A stretch of DNA of 64,000 nt from Streptomyces sp. NBC_00250. GTDB lineage: Bacteria > Actinomycetota > Actinomycetes > Streptomycetales > Streptomycetaceae. The stretch spans positions 7,069,501 to 7,133,500 of the forward strand of contig NZ_CP108088.1 of the NCBI RefSeq assembly GCF_036192275.1. The letters are read 5' to 3'. Shown piece by piece: positions 60,065 through 64,000 of this stretch (the first letter of the stretch is position 1; every line of letters starts with the position of its first letter). Below the pieces are notes generated by a model that saw only the letters and a list, made by a program, of their open reading frames with translations, was not told the origin of the DNA and did no database searches. The translations under genes and the position numbers were made by a program.

Positions 60065-61383
60065 CCGACATCCCCGCCGACGCCGCCCACGCCCACGTCC
60101 CCGATATCGGTCTCGGTCTCGGGCTTCCCCTCGCCCACGGCGTGGGCTCCCGGCACGACCTCCCCCTCTCGCCCTTCTACGCCTACGCGGGCGCCTTCGC
60201 CGCGCTCCTCATCTCCTTCCTCGCCCTCGGACTGCTCTGGTCCTCCTCCCGTTTCCGCGGCGATCTGTCAGGACGCCCGCTCCCCGCCGCCCTCCAGCGG
60301 GCGGCCGACGCCCCTGCCACCCGCACGGCGCTCCGGCTGCTCGGTGCCGTCGCTGCCCTCGTCTTCCTCCTCCACCTCCTTCTCGGTCCGGACGACCCGG
60401 ACCGCAATCCCGCCCCCGGCGCCCTCTACGTCCTGCTCTGGGTCGGACTCGTCCCCGCCTCCCTCCTCCTCGGCCCCGTCTGGCGCCTCCTCAACCCCCT
60501 GCGCGCCCTCCACGCCCTGCACCCGCCCCGGAACCCCCGCCCCCTGCCCGCCGCCGTCGGCATCCGCCCCGCCGCCCTCGGCCTCCTCCTCTTCACCTGG
60601 CTCGAACTCGTCGCCCCCGACAACACCTCCACCACCACCCTCCTGATAGCCGCCGCCGTCCCCACCGGCGTCCTGCTCATCGGCGCCGCCCGCTACGGCG
60701 ACCGATGGTTCGCCCACGCCGACCCCTTCGAGGTCTACTCCTCCCTCCTCGCCCGGCTCTCGCCGCTGGGCCGCCGTGCCGACGGCCGTCTCGTCCTGCG
60801 CTCCCCCTTCCACGGCCTGGACGCCACCCCGCAGACCCCCGGCCTCGTCGCCACCGTCTGTGTCCTCCTCGGCTCCACCGCCTACGACGGCCTCTCCGAC
60901 AACCCCCGCTGGATCACCACCCTCCAGACCTCACCCCTCGACCCCACCCTCACCGCCACGCTCGGCCTCCTCGCCGCCGTCGCCCTCGTCGCCGCCTGCT
61001 ACGGACTCTGCGCGGGCGCCCTCCGCCTGATGAACCGAGCCCTCACCACCCCCCTCACCTCCTTCGCCCACTCGCTCCTGCCCATCGCGCTCGGCTATCT
61101 CGTCGCCCACTACTTCTCGCTCTTCGTCACCGAAGGGCCACGCACAGTCATGATGGCAGGGGGGTCTGACAATGCCCTCGCACCCGCCCCGTTCCTGGGT
61201 CCCGGGGGCCTCGCGACGCTCCAGGTCGCCGCGATCGTCACCGGTCACGTCCTCGGTGTCGTCGCCGCCCACGACCGGTCCGTGCGCCTCTTCCCGCCCG
61301 ACCGCGCGGTCGCCGGTCAACTCCCGCTGTTCGCGCTGATGATCGCCTACACCCTCGGCGGCATCGGCCTGCTGATCGCCTGA
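60061..61383 (+). CDS. Polytopic membrane protein annotated in homologues as fenitrothion hydrolase-like
   Basis: 440 residues, nine or ten membrane helices. The N-terminal LAHGVGSRHDLPLSPFYAY is a motif I recall from proteins named after FedA/FedB fenitrothion hydrolase; that activity is not proven for these homologues. His-rich loops (HAHVPDIG, HGVGSRHD, LHALHPP) face the membrane surface and could handle a metal. Overlaps the cupredoxin lipoprotein gene by ATGA, so both are made together. Function in Streptomyces unknown. Confidence 0.8.
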   Translation: MTDIPADAAHAHVPDIGLGLGLPLAHGVGSRHDLPLSPFYAYAGAFAALLISFLALGLLWSSSRFRGDLSGRPLPAALQRAADAPATRTALRLLGAVAALVFLLHLLLGPDDPDRNPAPGALYVLLWVGLVPASLLLGPVWRLLNPLRALHALHPPRNPRPLPAAVGIRPAALGLLLFTWLELVAPDNTSTTTLLIAAAVPTGVLLIGAARYGDRWFAHADPFEVYSSLLARLSPLGRRADGRLVLRSPFHGLDATPQTPGLVATVCVLLGSTAYDGLSDNPRWITTLQTSPLDPTLTATLGLLAAVALVAACYGLCAGALRLMNRALTTPLTSFAHSLLPIALGYLVAHYFSLFVTEGPRTVMMAGGSDNALAPAPFLGPGGLATLQVAAIVTGHVLGVVAAHDRSVRLFPPDRAVAGQLPLFALMIAYTLGGIGLLIA

Positions 61384-61402
61384 GCCCGACCGGAGCGGCA
61401 TC

Positions 61403-62134
61403 ATGGTCCCCGTGCCCCAGACCAGCCCCCAGTCCCCGTCCGCGCTCCGCCGGGCCCCCGTCCAGCAGCGCAGCGCCGAGCGGCTCGCCCGGATTCTCGG
61501 CGCCTGCGCCGAACTCCTCGACGAGACCGGCTACGAGCAGCTGAGCACCCGTGCCGTCGCCGTCCGCGCCGGAGTCCCCATCGGCTCCGTCTACCGCTTC
61601 TTCGGCAACAAGCGGGCGATGGTCGCCGCCCTCGCGCACCGCAACCTCGACGAGTACGCCCAGCGGGTCTCCGCCCGTCTCGCCGCCGAGCCGCGCCTCG
61701 ACCCCCACGGGGCCATCGACGGCGTCCTGGACGAGTTCATCGAGATGAAGCGGACCGTCCCGGGTTTTGCCCTCGTCGACTTCGGTGTGCCCGCCGCCGC
61801 ACCGGGCGAGAGCGCGGGCGGCGGAGGGGGCGGCGGAGGCGAGGGTGGCGGAGACGGTGGCGGCGCCGACGACGGTGCGGACCACGGCGAGGACATGGCG
61901 GCGAGTGCCGTCGACGACCCCAACCGCCTGGTCGCCGAACGGCTCTGCGCCCTCCTCGCCACCCACCTGGACCGACCCGCCGACGACGACCTGCGGCGAA
62001 AGGTGCTGATCGGCGTCGAGACCGCCGACGCCCTCGTCCGGCTCGCCTTCCGTACCGACCCCGCCGGCGATCCGGCGATCGTCGACGAGACCCGTCAGCT
62101 GCTCTACGCGTATCTGGCGCCCTCGCTCTCGTAA
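61403..62134 (+). CDS. TetR-family regulator with glycine-rich insert
   Basis: 243 residues. HTH: ILGACAELLDETGYEQLSTR, AVRAGVPIGSVYRFFGNKRA. The ligand domain is interrupted at residues 135-165 by a Gly/Glu/Asp tract (eight consecutive Gly codons, then EGGGDGGG), then resumes (LLATHLDRPADDDLRRKVLI). Such a flexible insert is odd for a TetR core and probably loops out. Target: itself or the downstream oxidoreductase; a TetR-type palindrome lies before that gene. Confidence 0.85.
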   Translation: MVPVPQTSPQSPSALRRAPVQQRSAERLARILGACAELLDETGYEQLSTRAVAVRAGVPIGSVYRFFGNKRAMVAALAHRNLDEYAQRVSARLAAEPRLDPHGAIDGVLDEFIEMKRTVPGFALVDFGVPAAAPGESAGGGGGGGGEGGGDGGGADDGADHGEDMAASAVDDPNRLVAERLCALLATHLDRPADDDLRRKVLIGVETADALVRLAFRTDPAGDPAIVDETRQLLYAYLAPSLS

Positions 62135-62162
62135 CCTCCCGCAGACCCCTCCCGCACGTGCC

Positions 62163-62174
62163 TACCGGTCGGTA
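62163..62174. promoter_or_regulatory. TetR-type palindrome TACCG-GT-CGGTA
   Basis: Perfect 5-bp arms with a 2-base centre, 29 bases after the TetR stop and 37 bases before the oxidoreductase start, in its promoter region. The ACCGGTCGGT type is common for TetR regulators in actinobacteria. Confidence 0.6.
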
Positions 62175-62211
62175 TGCTCGGCGCCACCCGACGCCGCCCC
62201 AGGGAGACGCC

Positions 62212-64000
62212 ATGTCCACCGCCCTGCGCATCTGCCCCCTCTGCGAAGCGACCTGCGGACTGACGCTGACGATCGAGGGGGCCCGGGTCACCGCGGCGCG
62301 CGGCAACCGCGACGATGTCTTCAGCCAGGGGTTCATCTGCCCCAAGGGCGCCGCGTTCCCCCAGGTCGACTCCGACCCCGACCGGCTCCGCGGCCCCCTG
62401 GTCAGGAAGGACGGCCGGCTCCAGGAGGCCACCTGGGAGGAGGCGTTCGACACGATCGCCGCCGGAATTCGTCCGTTGATCGAGGAGTACGGGCCGGATG
62501 CCGTGGGTATCGTCCTGGGCAACCCCAATGTGCACACCATCGCCGGCGCTCTCTACCCGCCCTTGCTGATCGGCGCGTTGCGCACACGGAACCTCTTCAC
62601 GGCGTCGACGATCGACCAGATGCCCAAGCACGTCTCCAGCGGCCTGCTGTTCGGAGACCCCTTCGCGATCCCCGTCCCGGACCTGGACCGCACCGATCAC
62701 CTGCTGATCCTCGGAGCCAACCCGCTGGACTCCAACGGAAGTCTGTGCACCGCCCCCGACTTCCCCGGCAGGCTCAAGGCGTTGCGCCGACGCGGCGGCA
62801 CCCTCACCGTCGTCGACCCCCGGCGCACCCGCACCGCACGCCTCGCGGACCGGCACGTCGCGATCCGCCCCGGCGCCGACGCGTTCCTCCTCGCCGCGCT
62901 CGTCCACACCCTCTTCGAGGAGGGGCTCACCGACCTCGGCCCGCTCGTCGCCCATGTGGAGGGGGTCGAGGAGGTGCGGGCCGGGGTACGGGAGTTCAGC
63001 CCCGAGGCGGTCGCCGACGCCTGTGACGTGGACGCGGACACCATCCGCGCCCTCGCCAGGGAACTCGCCGCCGCGCCCACCGCCGCCGTCTACGGGCGGA
63101 TGGGCAGCTCCACCGTGGCGTACGGCACCCTCGCCAACTGGCTCGTCGACGTCCTCAACATCCTCACGGGTATCCTCGACCGGCCCGGCGGCGCCCTCTT
63201 CCCGCTCTCCGCCACCGCGCCCGCCCCGCGCCCCGCGGGACCCGGCAGGGGCTTCGCCCTCGGCCGCCGGCACAGCCGGGTCTCGCACCACCCCGAGGTC
63301 AAAGGGGAGTTGCCGATGGTCGCGCTCGCCGAGGAGATCGAGACACCGGGGGAGGGGCGCATCCGGGCGCTGATCACCGTCGCCTCCAACCCCGTCCTGT
63401 CCGCGCCCGACGGACACCGCCTGGACGCGGCACTCGGCTCCCTCGACCTCATGATCGCCGTCGACCCGTACCTCAACGAGACCACCCGCCACGCCGACGT
63501 CCTGCTCCCGCCGCCCCCGCCCTCGCAGAGCCCCCACTTCGACTTCGCCTTCAACGGCTTCGCGGTCCGCGACCAGGCCCGCTACACCCCGGCCGTCCTC
63601 CCCGTCGAAGCGGGCCGCATGGACGAGTGCGAGATCCACGCCCGGCTGATCCTCGCCGTCTCGGGGATGCACGGGGCTCCGCCGTCCGCCGTCGACCAGC
63701 TCGCGATCGACACCACCCTCGCCAAGGCGGTGACCCAGGAACACTCACCGGCGTACGGGGCGGACCCCAAGGAGTTCGCGGCCCGGCTCACGGGGGACAC
63801 CGGACCCGAGCGCCGGCTCGACCTGATGCTGCGCCTCGGCCCGTACGGGCTCACGCTCGACGAGCTGCGGGCCCACCCGAACGGCATCGACCTCGGCCCG
63901 CTGAAGCCGCGCGTGCCCCAGCTGCTCAAGACCGGCAGCGGACGGATCGAACTGTGCCCCGCGCCGCTCGCCGCCGACCTGCCCAGGCTGCGCGCCGCGC
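62212..64000 (+). CDS. Molybdopterin-dependent oxidoreductase (formate dehydrogenase/nitrate reductase family), 5' part
   Basis: 596 residues visible; the frame stays open to the window edge. The N-terminal [4Fe-4S] motif is CPLCEATCGL with the fourth Cys in FICPKG. Bis-MGD domains follow: DHLLILGANPLDSNGSL, LTVVDPRRTRTARLADRHVA, AVYGRMGSSTVAYGTLANWL, ALITVASNPVLSAPDG, and MIAVDPYLNETTRHADVLLP. No twin-arginine signal, so it is cytoplasmic. The Mo ligand normally sits near TASTIDQMPKHVSSGLLFG, where I see no Cys or Sec codon, so Ser, Asp or no ligand. Substrate unknown. ATG 62212 has GGGAG five bases upstream. Confidence 0.9.
   Translation, partial: MSTALRICPLCEATCGLTLTIEGARVTAARGNRDDVFSQGFICPKGAAFPQVDSDPDRLRGPLVRKDGRLQEATWEEAFDTIAAGIRPLIEEYGPDAVGIVLGNPNVHTIAGALYPPLLIGALRTRNLFTASTIDQMPKHVSSGLLFGDPFAIPVPDLDRTDHLLILGANPLDSNGSLCTAPDFPGRLKALRRRGGTLTVVDPRRTRTARLADRHVAIRPGADAFLLAALVHTLFEEGLTDLGPLVAHVEGVEEVRAGVREFSPEAVADACDVDADTIRALARELAAAPTAAVYGRMGSSTVAYGTLANWLVDVLNILTGILDRPGGALFPLSATAPAPRPAGPGRGFALGRRHSRVSHHPEVKGELPMVALAEEIETPGEGRIRALITVASNPVLSAPDGHRLDAALGSLDLMIAVDPYLNETTRHADVLLPPPPPSQSPHFDFAFNGFAVRDQARYTPAVLPVEAGRMDECEIHARLILAVSGMHGAPPSAVDQLAIDTTLAKAVTQEHSPAYGADPKEFAARLTGDTGPERRLDLMLRLGPYGLTLDELRAHPNGIDLGPLKPRVPQLLKTGSGRIELCPAPLAADLPRLRAA

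Noticed and set aside
1..64000. A secondary-metabolite cluster, prophage or insertion sequence
   Set aside because: No PKS, NRPS, terpene or lanthipeptide genes, no phage structural genes, integrase or transposase seen on either strand.

Overview
This window is a piece of a Streptomyces chromosome, or that of a very close relative. The DNA is extremely GC-rich with strong G/C bias at third codon positions, so long antisense shadow frames are everywhere. GTG and occasional TTG starts and 4-bp stop/start overlaps are common. The gene content is typical of the genus: streptogrisin-type protease, SepF paralogue, DUF5685 and DUF5925 proteins, many secreted hydrolases and lipoproteins. From memory, the order hmgA ... 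YtrA-like GntR ... AA10 LPMO ... class-2 lipase ... Y-family protein/DnaE2 ... SepF-like runs collinear (inverted) with the SCO1715-SCO1749 part of S. coelicolor; I could not check this. I see no rRNA, tRNA, CRISPR array, insertion sequence or prophage.

Layout. 0-11.6 kb: a truncated secreted protein, a LivK-type binding lipoprotein, a GT4 glycosyltransferase, a WYL regulator, an orphan cytochrome oxidase subunit I, a small I78-type inhibitor, a PAP2 phosphatase, a DHA2 drug exporter, a SepF-like protein and a DUF5685 protein with a cysteine-rich tail. 11.6-22.2 kb: two divergent operons that look like an organosulfur (S-substituted cysteine-like) import and C-S cleavage system: GNAT plus binding protein on the minus strand; two permeases, FAD/NAD(P) protein, ATPase, binding protein, two luciferase-like monooxygenases and DUF1684 on the plus strand. 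The minus-strand operon begins with a 22-codon leader ORF too short for ordinary gene callers. Its peptide carries the HIDFGRV...C signature, and the RBS of the next gene lies in a hairpin with a possible alternative pairing. 22.3-25.4 kb: streptogrisin-like protease, double GNAT, ABC-2-like membrane protein.

25.5-31.1 kb: a mutasome-like pair, DnaE2 (with LexA box) and a catalytically degenerate Y-family protein, separated by a convergent leaderless operon (small HTH protein plus Clp-N protein) whose promoter is covered by two GTCAAC-N4-GTTGAC operators. 31.1-35.1 kb: LysR/flavodoxin-like pair, secreted lipase, LPMO with LAETG anchor. 36-40 kb: TctCBA tricarboxylate transporter with a divergent response regulator and no kinase in sight. 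40-49 kb: DUF402, GNAT, GntR, DUF5925 ATPase, a three-gene polysaccharide operon (GT2, GT2, deacetylase), SGNH lipase, pseudokinase. 49.5-57 kb: CoA-transferase, TetR/DrrAB exporter with paired operators, stand-alone type ISP recognition domain, GntR and homogentisate dioxygenase. 57-64 kb: a coupled operon of beta-helix membrane protein, cupredoxin-like lipoprotein and polytopic membrane protein, a TetR with a glycine-rich insert, and a truncated molybdopterin oxidoreductase.

Most notable items: (i) the leader peptide with RBS-sequestering hairpin in front of the sulfur-type operon; (ii) the twin-operator leaderless HTH/Clp-N operon; (iii) one GCTAC-N6-GTAGC palindrome before each of the two secreted lipases and, as far as I saw by eye, nowhere else; (iv) the beta-helix/cupredoxin/polytopic operon; (v) a pseudokinase and an orphan type ISP specificity domain.
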